NCBI GenBank assembly: GCA_036397095.1
Contig: DASWJQ010000151.1
Location: 1 to 24,434 of the forward strand
Direction of reading: 5' to 3'
DNA length: 24,434 nucleotides
DNA from: DASWJQ01 sp036397095
Lineage (GTDB): Bacteria > Chloroflexota > Anaerolineae > Anaerolineales > E44-bin32
Under the pieces are notes generated by a model that saw only the letters and a list, made by a program, of their open reading frames with translations, did not search any database and was not told the DNA's origin. The position numbers were made by a program, and so were the translations under genes. Position 1 is the stretch's first letter. The number at the start of each line of letters is the position of its first letter. Shown piece after piece: positions 1 to 5,777 of this stretch.

Positions 1-1
1 C

Positions 2-94
2 GATGACTGGTCTCGATTGCGCGAGAACCTGCTCGAATATGTGACCAACTTTGAGTGGAAGGTAGTGCCGGCAACTGGCGGCTTCCAGATGTAG
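2..94 (+). CDS. 3' end of an unidentified gene (partial)
   Basis: Only the last 30 codons are in the window, read from position 2 to the TAG at 92-94. The peptide starts DDWSRLRENLLEYV and ends KVVPATGGFQM. It is open to the left edge, and a hairpin that could terminate it lies 27 bases after the stop. I do not recognise the family from this tail. The mix of charged and aromatic residues with no hydrophobic run suggests a soluble C-terminus. The alternative is chance read-through, since 30 codons is weak evidence, but the strong palindrome between this stop and the convergent fmdB-like gene fits a real gene end. Confidence 0.5.
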   Translation, partial: DDWSRLRENLLEYVTNFEWKVVPATGGFQM

Positions 95-120
95 TCGCGC
101 AGGAACTGACTGGATGACAA

Positions 121-142
121 CGAGCCGGCGGCCGCCGGCTCG
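121..142. terminator. Bidirectional terminator-like perfect palindrome
   Basis: A 22-base perfect inverted repeat made of GAGCCGGCGG and its complement, extended by one C:G pair, lies between two convergent genes (stop at 94 on plus, stop at 169 on minus). It is followed on the plus strand by only a weak T-containing stretch. The position and symmetry suggest a shared terminator. There is no clear U-tract, so it could also be a simple G+C-rich palindrome. Confidence 0.5.
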
Positions 143-168
143 ATTCGTTCCCGCCCATGACGTTGAGA

Positions 169-489
169 TTAGTCGTCGCTTGACTTGGACTTGTCGGGCT
201 TGCTCTCGGTCGTTGCCTCGGCCTTGGCCGGCTCGCTTTTGCTCTCGTCCTTCTTGCCTGAGTCGTCCTTGGCGTTGCTGGTCGAGCTATCTCGGCCGCC
301 GCGGCTGGCGCTGCGGTTGTCGGTGACGTAGAACCCCGATCCCTTGAATACGACGCCGACTGGTTGAAACAGCTTGCGCAGCGCCGGCTCGCCGCACTCG
401 GGGCAATCCCGCAGAGGGCTGTCGCTGAAACGCTGTTGTTGGTCGAACTGTACGCCGCAGCTTTCGCAACGGTAGGTGTACAGTGGCAT
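169..489 (-). CDS. FmdB-family zinc-ribbon regulatory protein
   Basis: This 106-residue protein begins MPLYTYRCESCG and carries two CxxC knuckles (Cys8/Cys11 and Cys29/Cys32) that would bind one zinc. It continues with a KLFQPVGVVFKGSGFYVTD segment, the standard layout of the FmdB/CxxC_CXXC_SSSS family (about 60-110 residues). The last 45 residues are Ser, Lys, Asp and Glu rich and look disordered. The family was first linked to formamidase regulation, but its true role is unknown in most bacteria. On the minus strand a GGAGG lies 6 bases before the ATG, and a TTGTGG-N17-TATAAT promoter lies just upstream. It is monocistronic and divergent from rnpB. Family assignment is firm; function is not. 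Confidence 0.93.
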   Translation of the reverse strand: MPLYTYRCESCGVQFDQQQRFSDSPLRDCPECGEPALRKLFQPVGVVFKGSGFYVTDNRSASRGGRDSSTSNAKDDSGKKDESKSEPAKAEATTESKPDKSKSSDD

Positions 490-517
490 TCCCTACCTCC
501 GAGCCAAAGTCGGCCGG

Positions 518-546
518 ATTATAGTCCCGGCCGGCGGTGTCCACAA
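518..546 (-). promoter_or_regulatory. Sigma70-type promoter of the fmdB-like gene
   Basis: Read on the minus strand there is TTGTGG (541-546), a 17-base spacer, and a consensus TATAAT (518-523). This places the start of transcription about 20 bases before the ribosome site and ATG at 489. The -10 box is flanked by an inverted repeat, CGGCCGG at 511-517 and CCGGCCG at 527-533, that could be an operator overlapping the promoter or just G+C-rich symmetry. Confidence 0.7.
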
Positions 547-624
547 GACACCTTGATCAACCCTGAGCATACGCCCATGGCGTATGAAATTGGTTAGAAA
601 TGTGGGTGACGTCCGCCTGGACCG

Positions 625-653
625 TTGACGGGTCAAGGTTGGCAAGTTAGGAT
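625..653 (+). promoter_or_regulatory. Promoter of rnpB
   Basis: TTGACG (625-630), a 17-base spacer and TAGGAT (648-653) end 6 bases before position 660, where the P1 helix of the RNase P RNA begins. The agreement between promoter spacing and the RNA 5' end, found independently by base pairing, supports both calls. Confidence 0.75.
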
Positions 654-659
654 GGAGAT

Positions 660-1114
660 GACCGCAGGTTGGCCGGGCGATCGCGAGCGTCCTGAGCTTG
701 TCGAAGGAGGTTCGAGGAAAGTCCGCGCTCCAGCGGGCAGGGTGCCGGGCAACTCCCGGACGGGGCAACCCGTGGACAGGGCCACAGAAACATACCGCCC
801 GGATGTCGAAAACGGCGCCGCTCGCTTCGGTGAGCCCACGTGGCGTTTCGACCGCCGGGCAAGGGTGAAATGGTGGTGTAAGAGACCACCGGCGTCGCAG
901 CAATGCGGCGGCCAGGCAACCCCCACCCGGAGCAAGGCCAAGCAGGGGCGACCTCTTCGGAGGAGGGAGCGGCCCGTTCCCTTCGAGCCCCGGGTAGGCT
1001 GCTTGAGGCCGGCCGGAAGGCGGGCCCTAGACAGATGACCGCCCAGGCAGCGGGCGCCGGCTCGTCCGGCGCTGGTTGCTGGACAGAACGCGGCTTACAG
1101 GCCAACCTGCGGTC
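660..1114 (+). ncRNA. rnpB: RNase P RNA, bacterial class A
   Basis: This is the catalytic RNA that removes 5' leaders from precursor tRNAs. The ends are set by a perfect 13-base P1 helix: GACCGCAGGTTGG at 660-672 pairs with CCAACCTGCGGTC at 1102-1114. Universal blocks are present in order: GAGGAAAGTCCG (714-725), AAGGGTGAAATGGTG (861-875) with AAGAGACCACCGGCG, GAGCAAGGCCAAGCAGGGG, GGGTAGGCTGCTTGAGG, and ACAGAACGCGGCTTACAG (1083-1100). The length of about 455 bases is somewhat longer than E. coli (377). Two oddities: the P3 position contains the REP-like motif CCTGAGCTTGTCGAAGG (691-707), and the L15 loop (950-986) carries an extra CCTC-TTCG-GAGG hairpin with no canonical GGU. The class A layout argues against a Thermomicrobia-like class C RNA. 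Confidence 0.96.
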
Positions 1115-1140
1115 AAGCGCTCATAACATCAAGGCACAAC

Positions 1141-1175
1141 GGCGCCAGGTGAAGGCTGCTTGGCGTCTTTGGGTT
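1141..1175 (+). terminator. Candidate terminator of rnpB
   Basis: GGCGCCA (1141-1147) can pair with TGGCGTC (1161-1167), seven pairs including one G-U, around a 13-base loop. It is followed directly by the T-rich stretch TTTGGGTTT. It lies 27 bases after the RNase P RNA 3' end. The U-tract is interrupted, so the call is moderate. Confidence 0.5.
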
Positions 1176-1216
1176 TGAGAGGGACACCGGGATGGGCGCA
1201 GCCTGACCGTCTACTT

Positions 1217-1241
1217 GCGCGCTGAGCCTGTCGAATCGCGC
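1217..1241. repeat. REP-like motif, intergenic copy A
   Basis: The core CTGAGCCTGTCGAAT is bracketed by GCGCG and CGCGC arms, so it can form a stem-loop. A close relative lies at 20190-20216 in the second spacer, and the core recurs inside rnpB at 691-707. The three copies share CTGAGCNTGNCGAA. Confidence 0.65.
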
Positions 1242-1416
1242 CCATGGGACTTGCACCTGCTTAGCAAGGCGGCCCGGATCGATGTGTTGCCGGGTGGAGC
1301 CCCGGGCCCGGATGGGAGCCGGAGGCCGGTGGCCCGATCGGGCGATCACCAGGATCGCCCCGACTCTAGGGAAAACCCTCTTCCCTTCCCGCATCGCCCC
1401 CCCTATGCGCAGGGTG

Positions 1417-1451
1417 GTCCCCAACCCCCTATCCCTAGTCCCCAATCACCC
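1417..1451. repeat. Degenerate heptamer array 1
   Basis: Five consecutive 7-base units fit the pattern RTCCCNN with small departures, for example GTCCCCA and ATCCCTA. The same unit is seen in the arrays at 1638-1679, 19841-19868 and 20511-20580. The complementary strand has regularly spaced G-runs. The pattern resembles the short tandemly repeated heptanucleotides (STRR) known from cyanobacteria; any relation is an inference. Confidence 0.65.
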
Positions 1452-1460
1452 CCCTGCCGG

Positions 1461-1573
1461 CCCCCCTCAAGGGGGGCCCCTGGGTGCACTACAGAGGCTG
1501 CCCCCAGACCCCCTGCCAATCGGCGGCCTTCCAGGCCCCGCTGTCAGCCTTTCCCTTAAGGGTTCAGCTGGCG
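1461..1573. repeat. Dispersed multi-hairpin element, copy 1
   Basis: It starts with a CCCCCC-TCAA-GGGGGG hairpin (1461-1476) and ends in a 29-base block (1545-1573), around CCCTTAAGGG, that is identical to 20096-20124. Between them it shares CTGCCCCCAGACC and CCTGCCAATCG with copy 2. The left arm of its second hairpin is degraded compared with copy 2. It contains no coding sequence. It could be a small non-autonomous (MITE- or REP-type) element; no target-site duplication was identified. Confidence 0.75.
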
Positions 1574-1637
1574 GGGCCTCGGGATGCACGATTGCTCTGG
1601 CCCGTGCCCATCCACGCTCGCCCCTTCACCGCTCATC

Positions 1638-1679
1638 GTCCACCTCCCCGAATCCCGTGTCCCCAATCCCCAACCCCTG
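1638..1679. repeat. Degenerate heptamer array 2
   Basis: Six in-phase 7-base units, including ATCCCGT, GTCCCCA, ATCCCCA and ACCCCTG, match the family in arrays 1, 3 and 4. Confidence 0.65.
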
Positions 1680-1980
1680 CGTCCTCCCCGCTTCGTCTTT
1701 CCATCGCTCGGAGCCAGCATAGCGCATAGCCTACGTTCAAAATGGGTCACCAAAGTGGGGGAGAGCACCATCCTCAGGCCTGAGAACTGAACAGGTTCAA
1801 AGATTTCGATCAACCTGTTTGTCCTTCGGGGCCCGAGACCGGCGGGCTGAAGAGCTGCCTGGGATCCCCCATCGGCCTGGGAGTTCTTCCTTTTAATGGG
1901 CGTCAGAGACAGCAAGCGTTTTCTGGCGACAACTACGCGCATAGGACAAGGGTACTGGTGGGACGGGCGACTTGCGCCGC

Positions 1981-2010
1981 TTGCGTAGGGTGGCGCGATT
2001 GGTCTATACT
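1981..2010 (+). promoter_or_regulatory. Promoter of the dcw operon
   Basis: TTGCGT (1981-1986), an 18-base spacer and TATACT (2005-2010) precede mraZ by about 80 bases. Predicted transcription starts near 2017, just before the MraZ boxes. The -35 box resembles TTGCGC in the predicted nrdR promoter. Confidence 0.6.
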
Positions 2011-2020
2011 GTGGCCAATT

Positions 2021-2046
2021 GTGGGAGAAAGTGGGAGAAAGTGGGG
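2021..2046 (+). promoter_or_regulatory. MraZ-binding repeats (three GTGGGR boxes, 10-base period)
   Basis: GTGGGAGAAA occurs twice in tandem (2021 and 2031), followed by GTGGGG at 2041. Each box is 10 bases, one helical turn, after the last. MraZ proteins are known to bind such TGGG-type direct repeats before their own gene and repress the operon. Here the boxes lie just downstream of the -10, so bound MraZ would block initiation or escape. A CGCCGG-CCAA-CCGGCG hairpin (2047-2062) follows the third box directly. Confidence 0.85.
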
Positions 2047-2091
2047 CGCCGGCCAACCGGCGTCTCGCCATTCTAGCACAGGTTAGAACAC

Positions 2092-2529
2092 ATGTTCCTA
2101 GGCCAGTTCGTCCATTCGATCGATGCCAAAGGCCGGATCACGGTCCCCGTTCGATTTCGCGCTTCCCTTTCGTCGGGCGCGTACGTGACCCAAGGCTTCG
2201 AGCGGAATCTGGTGGTTTATACCACGGACAGCTTCCAGCGGTTGGCCGACCGGGCCAAAGTCCTGACCACAACACACCCCGAAGCGCGCGCCATCCGGCG
2301 TGTCATCTTTGGTGGGGCAGCCGACGTCGAGCTCGATTCGCAAGGCCGCATCCTACTTCCACCCTTCTTGCGCGACTACGCTCAGCTTGCCAACGAGGCG
2401 GCGCTGATCGGCGCCGGCGAGTACTTCGAAATCTGGAACGCCGAATTGTGGCAGGGCGAACTTGGATCGGTCACCGATCCGGAGGTCAACGCTCGCCGCT
2501 TCATCGACTTCGACATTTCGTCTGGGTAG
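2092..2529 (+). CDS. mraZ: Transcriptional regulator MraZ
   Basis: This 145-residue DNA-binding protein of the AbrB-like fold is the first gene of the dcw operon and likely represses it. Two repeated halves are visible, as expected for the family: FLGQFVHSIDAKGRITVPVRFR near the N-terminus and a second half with VELDSQGRILLPPFLRDYA around residues 79-97. The D-x-K/Q-G-R-I/L motif occurs in each half. The length is typical (about 140-150). Three MraZ boxes lie 46-71 bases before the ATG, consistent with autoregulation. The ribosome site is modest (AGG, 8 bases upstream). The C-terminus ends DFDISSG, and the next gene starts 5 bases after the stop. Confidence 0.97.
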   Translation: MFLGQFVHSIDAKGRITVPVRFRASLSSGAYVTQGFERNLVVYTTDSFQRLADRAKVLTTTHPEARAIRRVIFGGAADVELDSQGRILLPPFLRDYAQLANEAALIGAGEYFEIWNAELWQGELGSVTDPEVNARRFIDFDISSG

Positions 2530-2534
2530 CCGAC

Positions 2535-3488
2535 GTGGGCCCATCGAGCGGAACGCCCGGGCCCGCCGCGCATACCCCGGTTCTTTATCAATCAGTCCTG
2601 GATGGCCTGCTGCCACGTGCCGGCGGCCGCTACCTGGACGGCACCGTCGGTGCCGGTGGTCACGCTGCCGGTTTGCTCGAAGGGTCGGCCCCCGACGGAA
2701 GTCTGCTCGGGCTCGACCGAGATCCGGCGGCCCTGGCCTTGGCGCAAGAACGGCTGGCGCCGTTCGGCAACCGGGTCCAGTTGCGCCAACGGTCCTACGC
2801 CCAGATGGCGAGTGCCGCCGCCGAACTGGGCTGGCAGCGGGTTGACGGGGTATTGCTCGACCTGGGGTTGTCATCGATGCAGCTTGCCGATCCAGAACGT
2901 GGGTTCGCCTTCCGCTATGAGGGACCGCTTGACATGCGTTTCGATCCGAGTGCACCGCAAACGGCGGCCGATCTGGTCAACACGTTGGAGGAGAGGGAGT
3001 TGGCCGACTTGATTGCCAACTACGGGGAAGAATGGCGAGCCCGGCGCATTGCGCGCCGCATTGTCGAACAACGCCCACTGCACACAACGGGAGAACTAGC
3101 TCAATTGGTGGCCGCCGCTGTCGGTGGCGCTGGCGGCCGCACCCATCCCGCCACCCGCACGTTCCAGGCACTGCGCATCGCCGTCAACGACGAATTGGCG
3201 ACACTCCAGACGGGCCTGACCGCAGCCCTCGAGTTGCTGGCGCCGGGCGGACGCCTGGCTGTCATTGCCTTCCACTCGTTGGAAGACCGTATTGTCAAGC
3301 GTTTCTTTCAACGCGAGAGCCAGGACTGTGTGTGCCCACCAGAGCAGCCGGTATGCACCTGCGGCCATGTCGCCCAGTTGAATCTATTAAGCCGCAAGCC
3401 GATCCAGGCGAGTGACGAGGAAACCGCGGCCAATCCAAGGGCCCGCAGCGCCCGCCTGCGCATCGCCGAAAGAGTGATATTGGCATGA
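2535..3488 (+). CDS. rsmH: 16S rRNA (cytosine-1402-N4)-methyltransferase RsmH
   Basis: RsmH (MraW) uses S-adenosylmethionine to methylate N4 of C1402 in the 16S rRNA decoding site. It has HTPVLYQSVLDGL at the N-terminus, the SAM-binding loop DGTVGAGGHA, LLDLGLSSMQLADPERGFAF, and the C-terminal IAFHSLEDRIVKRFF. At 317 residues from GTG 2535 it has normal family length (about 310). An in-frame opening reaches back to 2019 through mraZ, but conserved sequence begins only near HTPVL and GTG 2535 is 5 bases after the mraZ stop, so I chose that start. A Cys cluster (CVCPPEQPVCTCGH) after the SLED motif is seen in many homologues. It is second in the operon, as usual. Confidence 0.95.
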   Translation: MGPSSGTPGPAAHTPVLYQSVLDGLLPRAGGRYLDGTVGAGGHAAGLLEGSAPDGSLLGLDRDPAALALAQERLAPFGNRVQLRQRSYAQMASAAAELGWQRVDGVLLDLGLSSMQLADPERGFAFRYEGPLDMRFDPSAPQTAADLVNTLEERELADLIANYGEEWRARRIARRIVEQRPLHTTGELAQLVAAAVGGAGGRTHPATRTFQALRIAVNDELATLQTGLTAALELLAPGGRLAVIAFHSLEDRIVKRFFQRESQDCVCPPEQPVCTCGHVAQLNLLSRKPIQASDEETAANPRARSARLRIAERVILA

Positions 3489-3521
3489 CTCTTGCATACT
3501 CCGAGACGGGTGGTGTCTCAC

Positions 3522-3977
3522 ATGACGATGGCTTCTTCAAGACCTCGGCAGGCCTCGCGCCGTTCCGGCTGGCATCTACGCGGGTCGGCTGGCGGCACAT
3601 TCCTGCTCATCATTACCTTGCTCGGCATCGGCGCCATGTATCTAGCGGTCAGCGCACGCGCCGCCGAGTTCGGCCGGCAGGTGCTCACCCTCGAATCGCA
3701 GCGCGAAGACATTCTGCAAGGCAACGCCGAACTGACGGCCCAGTTGGCACTGCTGACGGCCCCCGAACAGATGCTGGCGCGGGCCAGCGAGTTGGGCTTC
3801 AAGCCGGCCGGTCCCCAAGATGTCGACTACATCACAGTGAGCGGCTATCAGCCGGATGCCGAGTTCCTGGCACCGCGGCCGCCGGTAAGCGGCGACATCG
3901 GCCAGACGGCCCTGTCGCCGGCCTACACGGAAACGCTCGGTGAATGGTTCAGCCGGGTGTTGGGCACGGACGAGTGA
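3522..3977 (+). CDS. ftsL: FtsL/DivIC-like bitopic divisome protein
   Basis: The 151-residue protein has a basic N-terminal tail of about 24 residues, one membrane segment (about 25-44, FLLIITLLGIGAMYLAV), a coiled-coil-like stretch (about 45-90), and a Pro-rich tail. This is the FtsL/DivIC topology, and it sits between rsmH and ftsI, where ftsL lies. Known FtsL proteins bind FtsB/DivIC and FtsQ and control septal FtsWI; sequence conservation is poor, so the call rests on topology and place. Start choice: ATG 3522 is preferred over TTG 3492, but neither has a strong ribosome site. Its stop overlaps the GTG of ftsI (GTGA). A short GAGAC/GTCTC inverted repeat lies before the ATG. Confidence 0.8.
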   Translation: MTMASSRPRQASRRSGWHLRGSAGGTFLLIITLLGIGAMYLAVSARAAEFGRQVLTLESQREDILQGNAELTAQLALLTAPEQMLARASELGFKPAGPQDVDYITVSGYQPDAEFLAPRPPVSGDIGQTALSPAYTETLGEWFSRVLGTDE

Positions 3978-5767
3978 GCAACGTGGAAGCGCGGCGCCAA
4001 CAAGCCAGGGGCAGGGTGGCCATGGTGCTTGGCGCCATGGGCCTGGTCGCGGCGGCGCTGTTGATTCAGCTCATCCGAGTCCAATTCGGACCCTATGCCC
4101 CGGTCTTCGCCGCTCGCGGCGAGGCCAGCCTGGAGCGAATCGAACGGGTCATACCCGATCGCGGTCTGATCTACGACCGCCAGGGCCGACTGTTGGCCAC
4201 CAACGCCGTTATGTATCACGTTGAGATCGAAGTGCGCCAGCTGACCGAGCGTAGCCGGCAGGATATCGCCGCCGTGCTGTCCAAGCTCTTGGTCCTGCCA
4301 TTAGAGGATCTGCACAGCCAGCTGACGACGGATTGGGCTTCGCTCGGCCAGTTCCGTGTCCGCTTGACCCGCCTGGAAGAAAACGGCGTCCGCTTGCCGT
4401 TGACCATCGACCAGACCGTCGCCGAGGTGCTGAATGGCTTTCTGGCCGATCCAACCGCACCGGATTTGAGCGGCCTGTCGCTGGTAGCCGCCCCGCGTCG
4501 TGTCTACCCGGCTGGCACATTGGCCGGCCACGTCCTTGGTTTCGTCAACCAGGAGGGCAAAGGCTTCTTCGGCATCGAGGGCTTCTACGACGAATGGCTC
4601 TCCGGCAAGCCGATCACGGTCGAACGGCCCCTGATTCCGCCGATGGCCCGCCTGCAGCCGGATCCACCGGCCGGCGTCAACCTGGTGCTGACCATCGACG
4701 CCGAGATCCAGCAGATGGTTGAGACCATCCTGGCCGAAGGCATCGAGTTCTCCGGCGCCGAGAGCGGGCAAATCGTGGTGATGGATCCGCGCAGCGGAGA
4801 GATCCTGGCGATGGCCGCTTGGCCAACGCTGGATCCAAACAACTACGAACCATGGTTGGAGGTTGGCGACGAAGAGCCGGTCATCAGCCCTGCCGCCAGC
4901 GGCCAGTACGAGCCTGGCTCGACTTTCAAGCTGCTGACGATGGCCGGTGCCTTGGACTCAGGCGCCGTCGAGCCCGACCAGATCTTCATTGACACCGGCG
5001 AAATTGAGGTCGGCGGCCACCCGATCACCAACTGGGATGGCAACGCCTGGGGCCCGCAGACGATGACTGGCTGCATGCGGCACTCCCTTAACGTCTGTCT
5101 GGCGTATGTCGCCTCCGAAGAACTGGGTGCGGCTGATTTTTACGACTACCTGGTGGCCTTCGGCATTGGCCAACTGACCGGGATCGATCTGGCGGGGGAG
5201 GTGCCTGGCCAGCTGCGCACGCCGCGCCATGCCCAGTGGACCGAGTCGGACCTGGGGACGAACTCATTCGGCCAGGGTGTCTCGATCACGCCGATCCAAC
5301 TGCTGGCGGCCGCCTCGGCGCTGGCCAACGACGGGGCGATGGTCCAACCGCATCTGGTGCGCCAGGTGGCCGGGCCGCAAGGGAACTACTGGCCCAAAAC
5401 CACCATCCTGGGCCAGCCAATCAGCCCCGAGACGGCGCGCACCATTACCGCCATGCTGACCCAATCGCTCGAAGGGGAGACGCAGTACGCCCGGGTCGAA
5501 GGCTATGAACTGGCCGGCAAGACCGGCACAGCGCAGGTGCCGACCGACGTCGGCTACGACCCCAACCAGACGATTGCATCCTTCGTCGGTTGGGGACCAG
5601 TGTCCGACCCTCAGTTCATGGTCTTGGTCCGCATGGACAAGCCGACGATCTCACCGTGGGGCTCGGTGGTGGCTGCACCGATCTTTCAGGACGTGGTCGA
5701 ACGCTTGGTCGTGTTCCTGGGCATCCCGCCCGACACGGCGCCGGTACAGCAGGCGGCGCTCCCATGA
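3974..5767 (+). CDS. ftsI: Septal class B penicillin-binding protein (FtsI/PBP3 type)
   Basis: This D,D-transpeptidase crosslinks septal peptidoglycan. From GTG 3974 it has 597 residues: one N-terminal membrane anchor (about 13-35), the pedestal motif RGLIYDRQGRLLATN, and a transpeptidase domain with STFK (catalytic Ser316, Lys319), SLN (Ser371-Asn373) and KTGTAQ (Lys516). FGIEGFYDEWLSGKP is typical of class B enzymes. No PASTA domains follow; the chain ends about 80 residues after KTG. The GTG overlaps the ftsL stop; a longer opening from 3944 exists but lies inside ftsL and adds no conserved sequence. It would pair with FtsW. It could be named PBP2-like, but the place in the operon favours FtsI. 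murF follows after 10 bases, with no murE between. Confidence 0.93.
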   Translation: MSNVEARRQQARGRVAMVLGAMGLVAAALLIQLIRVQFGPYAPVFAARGEASLERIERVIPDRGLIYDRQGRLLATNAVMYHVEIEVRQLTERSRQDIAAVLSKLLVLPLEDLHSQLTTDWASLGQFRVRLTRLEENGVRLPLTIDQTVAEVLNGFLADPTAPDLSGLSLVAAPRRVYPAGTLAGHVLGFVNQEGKGFFGIEGFYDEWLSGKPITVERPLIPPMARLQPDPPAGVNLVLTIDAEIQQMVETILAEGIEFSGAESGQIVVMDPRSGEILAMAAWPTLDPNNYEPWLEVGDEEPVISPAASGQYEPGSTFKLLTMAGALDSGAVEPDQIFIDTGEIEVGGHPITNWDGNAWGPQTMTGCMRHSLNVCLAYVASEELGAADFYDYLVAFGIGQLTGIDLAGEVPGQLRTPRHAQWTESDLGTNSFGQGVSITPIQLLAAASALANDGAMVQPHLVRQVAGPQGNYWPKTTILGQPISPETARTITAMLTQSLEGETQYARVEGYELAGKTGTAQVPTDVGYDPNQTIASFVGWGPVSDPQFMVLVRMDKPTISPWGSVVAAPIFQDVVERLVVFLGIPPDTAPVQQAALP

Positions 5768-5777
5768 GGCGGCGGAG

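Larger units (their letters stand above)
1115..1980. other. Non-coding, repeat-filled spacer between rnpB and the dcw operon
   Basis: No convincing gene is seen here in either direction. The open frames are short, rich in Pro, Arg and Ser, and are made by repeats. The spacer holds the rnpB terminator candidate, a REP-like motif, two degenerate heptamer arrays and one copy of a roughly 110-base dispersed element (each listed separately). It also has a tandem GCATAGC pair (1717-1730), a 12-base palindrome CTCAGGCCTGAG (1773-1784), and an inverted repeat AACAGGTT / AACCTGTT (1790-1797 and 1812-1819, 14-base loop). The stretch 1740-1940 is less repetitive and less C-rich than the rest and could hide a small RNA, but I cannot identify one. 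Confidence 0.6.

Noticed and set aside
625..1105. Open frames on both strands across rnpB
   Set aside because: The RNase P RNA explains this sequence fully; the frames are a by-product of its high G+C.
1215..1722. Several 70-146 codon frames in the first spacer
   Set aside because: They are translations of C-rich repeats and overlap each other in different frames; none starts with a ribosome site.
1740..1960. 6S RNA, SRP RNA or tRNA in the first spacer
   Set aside because: None of the conserved bases or folds of these RNAs could be placed.
2019..2534. N-terminal extension of RsmH through mraZ
   Set aside because: The extension is the out-of-frame shadow of mraZ and its leader; conserved RsmH sequence begins at HTPVL, just after GTG 2535.
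5505..5777. A fused or remnant MurE in the frame upstream of murF
   Set aside because: The upstream part is the shadow frame of the ftsI C-terminus and shows no Mur ligase motif; murF has a single P-loop.
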